Below, in pieces: positions 20,409 through 29,269 of a stretch of 64,000 bases of DNA (position 1 is its first letter; the number at the start of each line of letters is the position of its first letter). The position numbers and the translations under genes were made by a program. The notes beneath the pieces were generated by a model. It did not search any database. It worked only from the letters and a program-made list of their open reading frames with translations, and had not been told where the DNA came from. Source of the DNA: Prescottella agglutinans. Lineage in GTDB: Bacteria; Actinomycetota; Actinomycetes; Mycobacteriales; Mycobacteriaceae. The stretch spans positions 372,001 through 436,000 of the forward strand of contig NZ_RKLP01000001.1 in NCBI RefSeq assembly GCF_004011865.1, given 5' to 3'.

Positions 20409-21389
20409 ATGGAAGGAACGAAGCCCTTGAGTCCCGAGAAGCCGCGTCCCGACAAACCGACAACCGACAAACCGGTGAAAGCAAATATCTTCGCGGCGGG
20501 CGCGGTCCTGTGGCGGAAGTCTCCTTCGAATCCCTATGAGATCGAAATCGCCCTCATTCACCGTCCGAAGTATGACGACTGGTCATTTCCCAAGGGAAAG
20601 CTCGACCCGGGCGAAACGGCGATTGTGGCTGCCGTGCGCGAGATCCACGAAGAAACCGGGATTAACGCTCAATTGGCTCGACACCTCTCGGGTGTGACAT
20701 ATCCGATACCGGGGCACCGCAGACTGAAACGGGTCGAATACTGGGCGGCCGAGGCGGTATCCGGCGAGTTCGCACCCAACGACGAGGTCGACGAACTGCG
20801 GTGGCTCGCGCCCGACCGCGTCGCCGAACAACTGTCCTATCCGATGGATCGAATGATCCTGAGACGATTCGCACAGCTCCCGCCGGACACGACGACGGTG
20901 CTGCTCGTCCGGCACGCCAAGGCCGGGAGCAGCAAGAACTACACCGGCGACGACGCGCTACGCCCCCTCGATGCGAAGGGGCAGGTTCAGGCGAAAGCGC
21001 TTGTGGCACAACTGCGGGCTTTCGGAGCGAGCGAGATCTGCGCGGCGGACCGCCTGCGGTGCGTCCAGACGGTCGAGCCCCTCGCCGCGGAACTCGGCGT
21101 CCCCATCCGGCCCGAACCGCTGCTGTCGGAGGAGGGCTACGCAGCCGATCCGGCAGGCGCACGGGCCCGCGCACGCAAGATCGCGGCGATGGGCGGCGTC
21201 CAGGTGATCTGCAGTCAGGGCGGCGTCATTCCCGATCTGATGCAGTGGTGGGCCGAGCGGGACGGCATTCAGTTGCCGCCGGCACGAAACCGCAAGGCGA
21301 GTACCTGGGTCCTGTCGCTGTCCGGCGGACGACTCGTGGCCGCCGATCACATCGACAGCCCACTTCCGGTCGTACGCAAGGCGAATTGA
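20409..21389 (+). CDS. mutT1: MutT1-type Nudix hydrolase fused to a histidine phosphatase domain
   Basis: Two-domain nucleotide-pool sanitising enzyme of 326 residues. The N-terminal Nudix domain has the full box GX5EX7REUXEEXGU (residues 63-85, GKLDPGETAIVAAVREIHEE...). The C-terminal half is a histidine-phosphatase domain with VLLVRHAKAG near residue 168. In mycobacteria MutT1 converts 8-oxo-(d)GTP and diadenosine polyphosphates, the phosphatase domain completing hydrolysis to the monophosphate. The linker segment PMDRMILRRFAQLP is typical. It is convergent with hupB across a strong terminator, the same arrangement as Rv2985/Rv2986c. Confidence 0.94.
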   Translation: MEGTKPLSPEKPRPDKPTTDKPVKANIFAAGAVLWRKSPSNPYEIEIALIHRPKYDDWSFPKGKLDPGETAIVAAVREIHEETGINAQLARHLSGVTYPIPGHRRLKRVEYWAAEAVSGEFAPNDEVDELRWLAPDRVAEQLSYPMDRMILRRFAQLPPDTTTVLLVRHAKAGSSKNYTGDDALRPLDAKGQVQAKALVAQLRAFGASEICAADRLRCVQTVEPLAAELGVPIRPEPLLSEEGYAADPAGARARARKIAAMGGVQVICSQGGVIPDLMQWWAERDGIQLPPARNRKASTWVLSLSGGRLVAADHIDSPLPVVRKAN

Positions 21390-21418
21390 TCCGCAGACAG
21401 CGCGGATCGGACAAGACA

Positions 21419-21456
21419 ACTCGGCGGCCACGGGAGAATTCCCGTGGCCGCCGAGT
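21419..21456. terminator. Bidirectional terminator between mutT1 and hupB
   Basis: A perfect 17-bp inverted repeat (21419-21435 and 21440-21456) around a GAAT loop sits between the convergent genes. Short T-rich or A-rich stretches flank it, so it may work in both directions. Confidence 0.9.
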
Positions 21457-21497
21457 CATTTACGGAGTGTTCCGTTCGACGCTGTGACGCCGCAGTT

Positions 21498-22220
21498 CTA
21501 CTTGCGGGCGGTGCGCTTTGCCGGAGCCTTCTTGGCCGCGGTCTTCTTGGCTGCGGTCTTGGCGGGAGCCTTGGCCGCAGTCTTCTTCGCGACAGTCTTC
21601 TTCGCGACGACCTTCTTGGCGGGAGCCTTGGCCGCAGTCTTCTTCGCCACGGTCTTGGCAGGAGCCTTGGCCGCAGTCTTCTTCGCGACAGTCTTCTTCG
21701 CGACGACCTTCTTGGCGGGAGCCTTGGCCGCGGTCTTCTTCGCCACGGTCTTGGCGGGAGCCTTGGCCGCAGTCTTCTTCGCCACGGTCTTGGCTGCGGT
21801 CTTGGCGGGAGCCTTGGCCGCAGTCTTCTTCGCGACAGTCTTCTTCGCTGCTGCCTTCTTCGCTGCAGCCTTCTTGGCAGCGGCCTTCTTCACCGGCTCA
21901 GCCGCACCACGCTTGACGGCCGGGCCGCTGGAGGGCAGCTTCTGGCCACCGGCGATGAGCGCCTTGAACTGTGCGCCCGGACGGAAGGCCGGAACCGACG
22001 TCGGCTTGACCTTGACGGTCTCGCCGGTGCGCGGGTTGCGCGCGACGCGGGCCGCGCGGCGACGCTGCTCGAAGACGCCGAATCCGGTGATGGTGACGCT
22101 GTCCCCGGCGTGGACTGCACGCACGATGGTGTCGACGACATGCTCGACAGCCTCGGTGGCGGTGCGCCTGTCCGACCCCAGTTTCTCGGTCAGAACATCG
22201 ATGAGCTCTGCCTTGTTCAT
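21498..22220 (-). CDS. hupB: HU-family nucleoid protein with Lys/Ala-rich tail
   Basis: Actinobacterial HU (HupB/Lsr2-independent nucleoid protein), 240 residues. The N-terminal HU fold (about 1-90) starts [20 protein letters not shown] and contains the DNA-binding arm [18 protein letters not shown]. From about residue 105 the protein is a histone-H1-like tail of [11 protein letters not shown]-type repeats that binds DNA without sequence specificity and is acetylated in mycobacteria. A strong GGAGG lies 7 bp before the ATG. The tail is encoded by a 96-bp tandem DNA repeat (separate entry). Confidence 0.97.
   Translation of the reverse strand: MNKAELIDVLTEKLGSDRRTATEAVEHVVDTIVRAVHAGDSVTITGFGVFEQRRRAARVARNPRTGETVKVKPTSVPAFRPGAQFKALIAGGQKLPSSGPAVKRGAAEPVKKAAAKKAAAKKAAAKKTVAKKTAAKAPAKTAAKTVAKKTAAKAPAKTVAKKTAAKAPAKKVVAKKTVAKKTAAKAPAKTVAKKTAAKAPAKKVVAKKTVAKKTAAKAPAKTAAKKTAAKKAPAKRTARK
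21565..21850. repeat. 96-bp tandem direct repeat in the hupB tail
   Basis: Two adjacent nearly identical 96-bp units (21565-21660 and 21661-21756) differ at only a couple of bases, and a rearranged third partial copy runs to about 21850. The unit encodes 32 residues made of shorter AKAPAK and VAKKT modules, so the reading frame is preserved when units are gained or lost. Confidence 0.85.
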
Positions 22221-22325
22221 GGAAATTCCTCCGCAAACTAATGGTCCACCGTCGGACCGACTACGAACTACGGTAAACCCGAAATCGGCAAGAGTCTATG
22301 TGGCACGCCAATTCTCATCAAGCGC

Positions 22326-22356
22326 GGCCCCCCGATCTGTGGTAGATCGGGGGGCC
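22326..22356. terminator. Hairpin downstream of leuD
   Basis: A perfect 13-bp GC-rich inverted repeat (22326-22338 and 22344-22356) with a 5-nt loop lies 20 bp past the leuD stop. It probably ends the leuCD transcript and separates it from the hupB promoter region at 22221-22325. It lacks a clear T tract on the minus strand. Confidence 0.65.
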
Positions 22357-22376
22357 GAGTCAGCTGTCCGATTGCG

Positions 22377-22988
22377 TCAATTGTCGTTCGCGACGCGAGC
22401 GGGAAGCGTCGCAGGTTTCCAAGACGGCCTTGACTTTTCGAACTCCGAAATCGCGTCTACCTGGCGCAACGTGAGTCCGATGTCGTCCAGACCCTCGAGC
22501 AGACGCCACCGCGTGTAGTCGTCAATCTCGAAGCGCACCACCGTCGTTCCAGCGGTCACCGTCTTGTCCTCGAGGTTCACGACGAGCTCGAGCCCGGGCT
22601 GCTCCTCGAGGAGCTTCCACAGCATCTCGACGTCACTCTGATCGACCTGAGCGGCGAGCAGACCGGCCTTGCCGGCGTTGCCGCGGAAGATGTCGGCGAA
22701 GCGCGACGCGATGACGACGCGGAAACCGTAGTCGGACAGCGCCCACACGGCGTGCTCGCGGGACGAGCCGGTGCCGAAGTCGGGGCCGGCGACCAGGACG
22801 GAGCCCTTGTCGTACGGCTGGACGTTGAGGATGAACTCCGGGTCCGTACGCCAGGCGGCGAACAGTCCGTCTTCGAAACCTGTGCGGGTCACGCGCTTCA
22901 GGTACACCGCGGGGATGATCTGGTCGGTGTCCACGTTGGACCGGCGCAGAGGAACACCGATTCCCTTATGAGTGGTAAAGGCTTCCAT
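22377..22988 (-). CDS. leuD: 3-isopropylmalate dehydratase, small subunit
   Basis: Small subunit of isopropylmalate isomerase in leucine synthesis; the swivelling domain that covers the LeuC iron-sulfur cluster. It has 203 residues. The N-terminus [20 protein letters not shown], then the [14 protein letters not shown] substrate-binding motif and [11 protein letters not shown] are all typical. The gene starts 25 bp after the leuC stop and is surely co-transcribed with it. Confidence 0.97.
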   Translation of the reverse strand: MEAFTTHKGIGVPLRRSNVDTDQIIPAVYLKRVTRTGFEDGLFAAWRTDPEFILNVQPYDKGSVLVAGPDFGTGSSREHAVWALSDYGFRVVIASRFADIFRGNAGKAGLLAAQVDQSDVEMLWKLLEEQPGLELVVNLEDKTVTAGTTVVRFEIDDYTRWRLLEGLDDIGLTLRQVDAISEFEKSRPSWKPATLPARVANDN

Positions 22989-23014
22989 CGATTTTCTCCT
23001 AGTTCCCTTGCGCC

Positions 23015-24439
23015 CTATGCCAGGTCTGCCGGTGCCGAGAGGGTTCCCCGGACCGCGGTCGCCGCGGCGACCGCCGGGGACACGAGGTGCGTGCGACCGC
23101 CCTTACCTTGGCGGCCTTCGAAATTGCGGTTGGACGTCGAGGCCGAACGTTCGCCCGGCGCCAACTGGTCGGGGTTCATGCCCAGGCACATCGAGCATCC
23201 CGCCTGACGCCACTCTGCGCCCGCAGTGGTGAAGATCTCACCGAGACCTTCCTCTTCGGCCTGGGCCCGCACGCGCATCGATCCGGGGACGATCAGCATC
23301 CGGACGCCCTCGGCGACCTTTCGGCCCTTCAGAACATCGGCCACCGCACGCAGATCCTCGATCCGGCCGTTCGTGCACGATCCGACGAAGACGGTGTCGA
23401 CCGACACCTCGCGCAGCGGCGTACCGGCCTCCAATCCCATGTAGGCCAGGGCCTTCTCCGCCGCGAGGCGCTCGCTCTCGTCCGCGATGTCGGACGGGTT
23501 CGGCACCGAATCACCCAGCGGAGCACCCTGACCGGGGTTGGTACCCCAGGTGACGAACGGCGTCAGCGACGCCGCGTCGATGTGAACCTCGGCATCGAAG
23601 ACGGCGTCGTCGTCGGTCTTGAGCTGATCCCAGGCCGCAACGGCCGCATCCCAATCGGCACCCTGCGGCGCGTGCGGACGACCCTTGATGAACTCGTAGG
23701 TGATCTCGTCCGGTGCGATCATGCCGGCGCGCGCGCCCGCCTCGATCGACATGTTGCAGATCGTCATCCGGGCTTCCATCGACAGCTTCCGGATGGCCTC
23801 GCCGCGGTATTCGAGGACATACCCCTGTCCCCCACCGGTACCGATCTTCGCGATCACGGCGAGGATCAGGTCCTTGCTCGTGACACCGGGCGGCAGTTCG
23901 CCGTCGACCGTGATCGCCATCGTCTTGAACGGCCGCAGCGACAGCGTCTGCGTGGCCATCACGTGCTCGACCTCGCTGGTACCGATTCCCATTGCGAGAG
24001 CACCGAAAGCGCCGTGCGTCGACGTGTGGCTGTCACCGCAGACGACGGTCGTGCCCGGCTGCGTCAGACCCAGCTGCGGACCGACCACGTGGACGATGCC
24101 CTGGTCCAGATCACCCATCGGGTGCAGGCGAACCCCGAACTCCTCGCAGTTCTTCCGCAGAGTGTCGACCTGGGTCCGCGAGACCGGATCCGCGATCGGC
24201 TTGTCGATGTCGACCGTCGGGACGTTGTGGTCCTCGGTGGCGATCGTCAGGTCCGGGCGACGCAGCTTACGACCGGCGAGCCGGAGCCCGTCGAATGCCT
24301 GGGGGCTGGTGACCTCGTGCACGAGGTGCAGGTCGATGTAGATCAGGTCCGGCTGGCGTGCCGCACCCTCACCCTCGCCGCGCACCACTACGTGCTCGTC
24401 CCACACCTTCTCGGCCAGAGTGCGTCCTCTTTGAGCCAT
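23015..24439 (-). CDS. leuC: 3-isopropylmalate dehydratase, large subunit
   Basis: Aconitase-family [4Fe-4S] enzyme converting 2- to 3-isopropylmalate together with LeuD. It has 474 residues from the ATG at 24439 ([19 protein letters not shown]), which has GGAGAAG directly upstream; a much longer open frame upstream runs antisense through the regulator gene and is rejected. Cluster cysteines are in [14 protein letters not shown] and [11 protein letters not shown], and the [14 protein letters not shown] motif is present. It is divergent from the IclR-family regulator, which in relatives (LtbR, NdgR) controls leuCD. Confidence 0.97.
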   Translation of the reverse strand: MAQRGRTLAEKVWDEHVVVRGEGEGAARQPDLIYIDLHLVHEVTSPQAFDGLRLAGRKLRRPDLTIATEDHNVPTVDIDKPIADPVSRTQVDTLRKNCEEFGVRLHPMGDLDQGIVHVVGPQLGLTQPGTTVVCGDSHTSTHGAFGALAMGIGTSEVEHVMATQTLSLRPFKTMAITVDGELPPGVTSKDLILAVIAKIGTGGGQGYVLEYRGEAIRKLSMEARMTICNMSIEAGARAGMIAPDEITYEFIKGRPHAPQGADWDAAVAAWDQLKTDDDAVFDAEVHIDAASLTPFVTWGTNPGQGAPLGDSVPNPSDIADESERLAAEKALAYMGLEAGTPLREVSVDTVFVGSCTNGRIEDLRAVADVLKGRKVAEGVRMLIVPGSMRVRAQAEEEGLGEIFTTAGAEWRQAGCSMCLGMNPDQLAPGERSASTSNRNFEGRQGKGGRTHLVSPAVAAATAVRGTLSAPADLA

Positions 24440-24569
24440 CTTCTCCACCTCTGTGATCAGGATGTCGCGTCGCCGGGTTTCAGGGCCGACCCGTGCCGCG
24501 TGATGTGTCGAAACCATCCGCCGCCGCATTCGGTTATGATCCCAATATGCGAGAACGGAGTATCGACCT
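24440..24569. promoter_or_regulatory. Divergent leuC / IclR-regulator control region
   Basis: A 130-bp region that must hold both promoters. For the regulator a -10 hexamer TATGAT is at 24535-24540, with a GGAG Shine-Dalgarno about 9 bp before its ATG. CGCAT (24525-24529) and ATGCG (24547-24551) form a short inverted repeat around that -10, a possible operator for auto-regulation. The operator assignment is speculative. Confidence 0.4.
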
Positions 24570-25271
24570 ATGAGACAGCATAGCGGTATCGGAGTGCTTG
24601 ACAAAGCAATGGGCGTGCTGCACGCAGTGGCCGAACAGCCGTGCAGCCTCACCGAACTGTGCAACAGGACCGGTCTCCCTCGCGCCACCGCACACCGGCT
24701 GGCCGTGGGCCTCGAGGTCCACCGACTCCTCGCCCGCGACGCGGACGGCCTGTGGTGCCCGGGCCCGGGCTTGAGCGAACTCGCCGCGAGCGCGAGCGAT
24801 CCCCTCGTCGACGCCGCCGCCCTCGTCCTGCCCCGCCTGCGCGAGATCACCGGCGAGAGCGTCCAGTTGTACCGACGCGAAGGCACCCAGCGCGTGTGCG
24901 TCGCCTCCATGGAACCGCCCACCGGACTGCGGGACACCGTCCTCGTGGGTGCCCGCCTGCCGATGACGGCCGGGTCCGGAGCCAAGGTCCTCCTCGCATG
25001 GGCCGACCCCCAGACGCAGCGCGCCATCCTCCCCGACGCCTCGTTCGGTGAACGGGTGCTCGTCGAGGTCCGACGCCGAGGCTGGGCCCAGAGCGCCGCC
25101 GAGCGCGAACCGGGTGTGGCCAGTGTGGCGGCGCCGGTCCGGGACGCGGCCGGCAACGTCGTCGCCGCGATCTCGGTGTCCGGTCCGATCGACCGGATGG
25201 GCCGACGCCCGGGCGCCCGGTGGGCGGCCGACCTGCTGGCGGCGGCCGACGCCCTCCACAAGCGCCTGTAG
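24570..25271 (+). CDS. ndgR: IclR-family regulator of leucine genes (LtbR/NdgR-type)
   Basis: 233-residue transcription factor with an N-terminal winged helix (about residues 5-60, containing [19 protein letters not shown]) and a C-terminal IclR effector domain ([35 protein letters not shown]). Orthologues are LtbR of Corynebacterium, which represses leuB and leuCD, NdgR of Streptomyces, and Rv2989, all divergent from leuC as here. The ATG follows a GGAG sequence. Leucine-dependent control of leuCD is therefore expected but not shown by the sequence. Confidence 0.9.
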   Translation: MRQHSGIGVLDKAMGVLHAVAEQPCSLTELCNRTGLPRATAHRLAVGLEVHRLLARDADGLWCPGPGLSELAASASDPLVDAAALVLPRLREITGESVQLYRREGTQRVCVASMEPPTGLRDTVLVGARLPMTAGSGAKVLLAWADPQTQRAILPDASFGERVLVEVRRRGWAQSAAEREPGVASVAAPVRDAAGNVVAAISVSGPIDRMGRRPGARWAADLLAAADALHKRL

Positions 25272-25361
25272 AGCCCGCGGCGGACCCGCCCGGCATCCAC
25301 GAAAGTGATCCGTGGCACAGTCATTCGCAGGAGTGAAGTTCAGTCGAGCGGAGGAACTGCT

Positions 25362-25859
25362 GTGGGAACCAATCAGCGCGGTCAGATCACGATGACGGAT
25401 GCCGAAATCACCGAGTTCGTCGAACGGAGCCGGGTCGCGACGATGGCGACGATCGGACCGAACGGCACGCCGCATCTCGTCGCGATGTGGTACGCCGTGA
25501 TCGACGGTGAGCTGTGGTTCGAGACCAAGGCGAAGTCCCAGAAGGCCGTCAACCTCCGCCGCGACGGCCGCCTCACGATGATGATCGAGGACGGCGACAC
25601 CTACGACACGCTGCGCGGCGTCTCGATCGAAGGACGCGGCGAGATCGTCGACGATCCCGAGGCGCTGTTCAAGGTGGGCATCAGCATCTGGGAGCGCTAC
25701 ACGGGCCCGTACTCGGAGGACGTCAAGCCCGCAGTCGAGATGATGCTGCACAAGCGGGTCGCGGTCCGGGTCGTTCCGGAGCGCGTCCGGTCGTGGGACC
25801 ACCGCAAGCTCGGATTGCCGGCGATGCCGGTCGGGGGCTCGACGGCCGCGTACCTGTAG
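25362..25859 (+). CDS. PPOX-class (flavin or F420-dependent) oxidoreductase, Rv2991-like
   Basis: 165-residue split-barrel protein of the pyridoxamine-phosphate-oxidase-like class. The segment SRVATMATIGPNGTPHLVAM followed by WYAVIDGELWFETKAKSQKA and the basic VNLRRDGRLTMMIEDGD forms the cofactor-binding half. Many actinobacterial members use coenzyme F420 rather than FMN; which one applies here cannot be read from the sequence. The GTG at 25362 is chosen because GGAGG lies 7 bp upstream; upstream in-frame codons lack this. The position after the IclR gene matches M. tuberculosis Rv2991. Confidence 0.85.
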   Translation: MGTNQRGQITMTDAEITEFVERSRVATMATIGPNGTPHLVAMWYAVIDGELWFETKAKSQKAVNLRRDGRLTMMIEDGDTYDTLRGVSIEGRGEIVDDPEALFKVGISIWERYTGPYSEDVKPAVEMMLHKRVAVRVVPERVRSWDHRKLGLPAMPVGGSTAAYL

Positions 25860-25932
25860 GCCGAGATAATCGCGCGACTCCTCCTCCCTTCCGCGGTACA
25901 TTCCGGGATACCCACGACGGGAGGAGGACGAC

Positions 25933-26100
25933 GTGACCGAAGCCGGGACCGACGACATCAAACGCAAGTTCCGTGAGGCGCTGGATCGCAAGAACCACCA
26001 GCAGTCGAACACGACGGCGCATCTGGACGGACAGTCGAAGGTGCACGACGCCCACGGCAGCGCCGATCACAAGCGCGAGTTCCGCCGCAAGAGCGGTTAG
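25933..26100 (+). CDS. Small DUF5302 protein
   Basis: A 55-residue highly charged protein too short for most gene callers. It reads MTEAGTDDIKRKFREALDRK at the start and ends in HKREFRRKSG, the pattern of the actinobacterial DUF5302 family (two KREFR-like ends linked by a Gln/Asn/His-rich middle). The GTG at 25933 is preceded by GGGAGGAGG at ideal spacing, and TACATT about 40 bp upstream could be a -10 element. It is followed by a strong terminator. Function unknown. Confidence 0.8.
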   Translation: MTEAGTDDIKRKFREALDRKNHQQSNTTAHLDGQSKVHDAHGSADHKREFRRKSG

Positions 26101-26139
26101 CGGAACGGGCGGCCACCCTCGAAGATTGCACGAAAAGAA

Positions 26140-26171
26140 AACACCCTCCGATCTGATGATCGGAGGGTGTT
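26140..26171. terminator. Terminator between the DUF5302 gene and the tRNA-Glu genes
   Basis: A perfect 13-bp inverted repeat (26140-26152 and 26159-26171) with a 6-nt loop. An A-rich run on the left side acts as a T tract for minus-strand transcription, so it suits the end of the tRNA transcript and also the convergent DUF5302 gene. Confidence 0.88.
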
Positions 26172-26178
26172 CCACTTG

Positions 26179-26251
26179 TAGCCCCGACGGGATTCGAACC
26201 CGCGCTACCGCCTTGAGAGGGCGGCGTCCTAGGCCGCTAGACGACGGGGCC
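26179..26251 (-). tRNA. tRNA-Glu (anticodon CUC), copy 2
   Basis: A 73-nt cloverleaf on the minus strand: acceptor GGCCCCG paired with CGGGGCU (one G-U), a D arm containing CTAGCGGCCTAGGAC, anticodon loop CTCTCAA with anticodon CTC, and a GGTTCGAATCC T arm. CCA is not encoded. It is identical in sequence to the copy at 26328-26400. Confidence 0.95.
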
Positions 26252-26327
26252 AGGACTGTGTTGTTCTGCAAGATCTCCGTAGAAGAACCCTCCAGCGATC
26301 ACAGACGATCGCAAGGCAATTCCGTGG

Positions 26328-26400
26328 TAGCCCCGACGGGATTCGAACCCGCGCTACCGCCTTGAGAGGGCGGCGTCCTAGGCCGCTAGACGACGGGGCC
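26328..26400 (-). tRNA. tRNA-Glu (anticodon CUC), copy 1
   Basis: A 73-nt gene identical to the next copy 76 bp downstream, with anticodon CTC reading GAG, the dominant Glu codon in this GC-rich genome. It is part of the minus-strand cluster tRNA-Gln, tRNA-Glu, tRNA-Glu that ends at the terminator 26140-26171. Confidence 0.95.
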
Positions 26401-26525
26401 GAGAACTTGCATCGAACACTGTATGACTGCGCAACTCTCGCGAGCAAATCGCAGTGTCTGTACCGCAACACCTTGCAAGCGAGGCGCCGTGGCGGGAAGA
26501 CCCGGATAACCGAGACTCACCGAAA

Positions 26526-26547
26526 TCCTGAGGCTTTCACCTCAGGA
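26526..26547 (-). terminator. Short hairpin after tRNA-Gln
   Basis: An 8-bp perfect inverted repeat (26526-26533 and 26540-26547) followed on the minus strand by TTTC, 6 bp past the tRNA-Gln 3' end. It may be a weak terminator or an RNA-processing hairpin, since two tRNA-Glu genes follow on the same strand. Confidence 0.55.
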
Positions 26548-26553
26548 CTTCTG

Positions 26554-26625
26554 CTGGGGTACCAGGACTCGAACCTAGAATGGCTGAACCAGAATCAGCT
26601 GTGTTGCCAATTACACCATACCCCA
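26554..26625 (-). tRNA. tRNA-Gln (anticodon CUG)
   Basis: A 72-nt cloverleaf: acceptor TGGGGTA paired with TACCCCA, discriminator G, a D arm with GGTGTAATTGGCAACAC, anticodon loop TTCTGGT with anticodon CTG reading CAG, and a GGTTCGAGTCC T arm. The U1-A72 acceptor end is typical of tRNA-Gln. In this group it is first charged with Glu by GltX and then amidated by GatCAB, all encoded in this window. Confidence 0.95.
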
Positions 26626-26685
26626 ATGGTTTGTTTCGTCGGCCTGCCCTGCGGGCGTCGTGGCCTCCGTTCCGAACCGAGAAGA

Positions 26686-26691
26686 AGATTA
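26686..26691 (-). promoter_or_regulatory. Probable -10 element of the tRNA-Gln/Glu cluster
   Basis: On the minus strand TAATCT lies about 60 bp upstream of the tRNA-Gln 5' end, in an AT-richer stretch between gltX and the tRNA cluster. No convincing -35 is seen. Confidence 0.4.
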
Positions 26692-26765
26692 GCACCAACC
26701 CTCCTGCGAACTACAAATCGCCTGGTCAGGGCAGGTAAATCACGCCTACTCCCCTTTCGAAAGCA

Positions 26766-26800
26766 CTCGGCCCGCCCCCGGAGAACGGGAGCGGGCCGAG
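26766..26800 (-). terminator. Terminator of gltX
   Basis: A perfect 10-bp inverted repeat (26766-26775 and 26791-26800) extended by internal pairing, 14 bp after the gltX stop. It separates gltX from the tRNA cluster on the same strand. Confidence 0.7.
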
Positions 26801-26814
26801 ATACGTGGTCCGGG

Positions 26815-28287
26815 TCAGGCGATCTGCGCGCGAGCAGAACGCAGGCGCGCCAGGGTCTTCTCGCGCCCCAGCAATTCCATCGACTCGTACAGCGGCGGGC
26901 TGACGTGCGATCCGGTGAGCGCCACGCGCACGGGAGCGAAAGCCTTACGCGGCTTGAGTTCGAGCTTCTCGATCAGTGCGGCCTTGAGAGTCTCCTCGAG
27001 ATCCGCGGTGGCCCACGTGGTGAGGGAATCGAGCGCCGCGATGGTCTCGTCGAGCACCGGCGCCGCGTCGGCGCCCAGGTTCTTCGCCGCGGCCGCCGGG
27101 TCGATCGCGAACTCCGACTCGTCGACCAACAGGAATTTCAACAGGTCCCAGGCATCCGAGAGCACGACGATGCGGGTCTGCACCAGATCGGCCGCGACGT
27201 CGAACTGTTCGGCCGTCAGCGCGTCGACAGGGTGACCGTGCGTGGTCAGGTACGCCCGCAGTCGCACCGAGAAGTCGGCGGGCTCGAGCAGGCGAATGTG
27301 CTCGGCATTGATCGCGTCGGCCTTCTTCTGGTCGAAGCGCGCGGGGTTGGAGTTGACCTTGGAGATGTCGAACGCGGCGACCATCTCCTCCAGGGAGAAG
27401 ACGTCGTGGTCGTCGGCGATGCTCCATCCCAGCAGTGCCAGGTAGTTCAGCAGACCCTCGGGGATGAACCCGCGGTCGCGGTGGATGAAGAGATTCGACT
27501 CGGGGTCACGCTTGGACAGCTTCTTGTTGCCCTGACCCATCACGAACGGGAGATGGCCGAACTCCGGTGTGAAATCGGCGACACCGATGCGCTGGAGCGA
27601 CTCGTACAGCGCGAGCTGACGCGGCGTCGACGACAGCAGATCCTCGCCACGCAGGACGTGTGTGATCTTCATCAACGCGTCGTCGACCGGATTCACGAGC
27701 GTGTACAGCGGAATTCCGTTGCCACGAGTGAGCGCGAAGTCCGGGACCGTGCCGGCCTTGAACGTCGTCTCGCCGCGCACCAGGTCGTTCCACGTCAGAT
27801 CGTGGTCGGGCATCCGCAGCCGCACGACGGGTTTACGTCCCTCGTCCAGGTACGCCTGACGCTGCTCGGGCGTGAGGTCCCGGTCGAAGTTGTCGTAGCC
27901 CAGCTTGGGATCGCGTCCGGCCGCCTTGTGCCGTGCCTCGACTTCCTCGGGGGTCGAGAAGGACTCGTACGCCTCGCCCGCCTCGACGAGTCGCCGCACG
28001 ATGTCGAGGTGCTGGTCACGCCGCTGCGACTGCCGGTACGGCTCGTACGGACCGCCCACCTCCGGGCCCTCGTCCCAGTTCAGCCCCAGCCAGCGCAACG
28101 CGTCCAGGATCGCCTGGTACGACTCCTCCGTGTCACGGGCGGCGTCGGTGTCCTCGATACGGAACACGAACGCACCACCGTGGTGACGCGCGAACGCCCA
28201 GTTGAACAGGGCGGTCCGGACGAGCCCGACGTGCGGGGTGCCGGTGGGTGACGGACAGAAACGGACGCGTACTTCGCTGGTGGTCAT
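26815..28287 (-). CDS. gltX: Glutamyl-tRNA synthetase (probably non-discriminating)
   Basis: Class I aminoacyl-tRNA synthetase, 490 residues. HIGH is present as HVGL (residues 19-22) within [20 protein letters not shown], and KMSKS as KLSKR near residue 255. It attaches Glu to tRNA-Glu and, where GatCAB is present and GlnRS is absent, also to tRNA-Gln. gatA, gatB and gatC are all in this window, so a non-discriminating enzyme is expected, although GlnRS absence cannot be checked here. The ATG gives [16 protein letters not shown]. It lies just upstream of the matching tRNA-Gln and tRNA-Glu genes. Confidence 0.97.
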   Translation of the reverse strand: MTTSEVRVRFCPSPTGTPHVGLVRTALFNWAFARHHGGAFVFRIEDTDAARDTEESYQAILDALRWLGLNWDEGPEVGGPYEPYRQSQRRDQHLDIVRRLVEAGEAYESFSTPEEVEARHKAAGRDPKLGYDNFDRDLTPEQRQAYLDEGRKPVVRLRMPDHDLTWNDLVRGETTFKAGTVPDFALTRGNGIPLYTLVNPVDDALMKITHVLRGEDLLSSTPRQLALYESLQRIGVADFTPEFGHLPFVMGQGNKKLSKRDPESNLFIHRDRGFIPEGLLNYLALLGWSIADDHDVFSLEEMVAAFDISKVNSNPARFDQKKADAINAEHIRLLEPADFSVRLRAYLTTHGHPVDALTAEQFDVAADLVQTRIVVLSDAWDLLKFLLVDESEFAIDPAAAAKNLGADAAPVLDETIAALDSLTTWATADLEETLKAALIEKLELKPRKAFAPVRVALTGSHVSPPLYESMELLGREKTLARLRSARAQIA

Positions 28288-28368
28288 GGCTCACTTCGAT
28301 GGGCACTGCTAGGCGCGTGGACAGGACCTCTACAGGCTAGTCCCGTGCCCACCGGGAGCGGTATCCGA

Positions 28369-29142
28369 TCAGCGCTTGGCGGCAACCGGATTGGTCAGCG
28401 TGCCGATCCCCTCGACCGTCACACTCACCGACTGGCCGTCGACGATCGGGCCGACACCCTCGGGAGTGCCGGTGAGGATCACGTCACCCGGCAGCAGCGT
28501 CATGACCGTGGACACCCACTCGATGACCTTCGGGATGTCGTGCAGCAGAAGCGAAGTCCGGCTGCGCTGCTTGACCTCGCCGTCCACCTCGGTCTTGATC
28601 TCGACGTCCGAGACGTCGAGATTCGTCTCGATCCACGGACCGAGCGGGCAGAACGTGTCGTAGCCCTTGGCCCGAGTCCACTGGCCGTCGTGACGCTGCT
28701 GGTCACGCGCGGTGACGTCGTTCGCGACGGTGTAGCCGAGGATGACGTCGCGGGCCTTGGCGGCGGGGACGTCCTTGCAGGGGCGGCCGATGACGACCGC
28801 GAGTTCACCCTCGTAGTGCACCTCGTTCGACGACGGCGGCAGCACGATCGGGGCACCCGGTCCGACGATCGAGGTGTTGGGCTTGATGAAGATGACCGGA
28901 TCCTCGGGCGCCTCGCCACCCATCTCGGCGGCGTGTGCGGCGTAGTTCTTGCCGACGCAGATCACCTTGCTCGCAAGGATCGGGGCCAACAGGCGAACAT
29001 CGGCGAGCGGCCAGCTACGTCCGGTGAAAGTCGGTGTACCGAAAGGGTGTTCGGCGATCTCCTTCGCAGTCTGCGCGTCGCCCTCCCCCTCGATGGACAC
29101 AAAGGCAACTCCGTCGGGACTGGCAATTCGACCTAGGCGCAT
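28369..29142 (-). CDS. Fumarylacetoacetate hydrolase family protein (Rv2993c-like)
   Basis: 257-residue metal-dependent C-C hydrolase/decarboxylase of the FAH superfamily, related to 2-hydroxyhepta-2,4-diene-1,7-dioate isomerase and acylpyruvases. Typical features: KVICVGKNYAAHAAEMG near residue 58, the metal-binding Glu pair in NEVHYEGELAVVIG, GYTVANDVTARDQQ, and the C-terminal PGDVILTGTPEGVGP. The natural substrate is unknown. It lies 81 bp upstream of, and in the same direction as, no obvious partner; its own promoter faces the divergent MFS gene, as in M. tuberculosis Rv2993c/Rv2994. Confidence 0.9.
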   Translation of the reverse strand: MRLGRIASPDGVAFVSIEGEGDAQTAKEIAEHPFGTPTFTGRSWPLADVRLLAPILASKVICVGKNYAAHAAEMGGEAPEDPVIFIKPNTSIVGPGAPIVLPPSSNEVHYEGELAVVIGRPCKDVPAAKARDVILGYTVANDVTARDQQRHDGQWTRAKGYDTFCPLGPWIETNLDVSDVEIKTEVDGEVKQRSRTSLLLHDIPKVIEWVSTVMTLLPGDVILTGTPEGVGPIVDGQSVSVTVEGIGTLTNPVAAKR

Positions 29143-29269
29143 GGAGCCGAGTCTATCGAGTCACGGCGCACCGGCCCGGCAGACCCGTCGCACTCCGAGC
29201 GTCGAAGGGTCTACACTCCGAGCTGTATCCACATTCTAAGACATTCATTTCATATACTGGGATGGCAAC
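29143..29269. promoter_or_regulatory. Divergent promoter region with a 10-bp direct repeat
   Basis: It separates the FAH-family gene and the MFS gene. CACTCCGAGC occurs twice (29191-29200 and 29214-29223), 23 bp apart, about two helical turns. A good -10, TATACT, is at 29253-29258 for the MFS gene and would put transcription start only a few bases before its GTG. The repeat lies where a regulator could act on either promoter. Confidence 0.45.

Noticed and set aside
21540-21890. CRISPR-like or satellite array
   Set aside because: The repeat is in frame within hupB and encodes the known Lys/Ala/Pro-rich tail; there are no unique spacers.
24440-25324. N-terminal extension of leuC by 295 codons
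   Set aside because: It runs antisense through the IclR regulator gene; the ATG at 24439 has a Shine-Dalgarno and gives the canonical LeuC start.
26140-26625. tRNA cluster as an integration site for a mobile element
   Set aside because: No integrase gene, no direct repeat of a tRNA 3' end and no shift in composition were seen around the tRNA genes.
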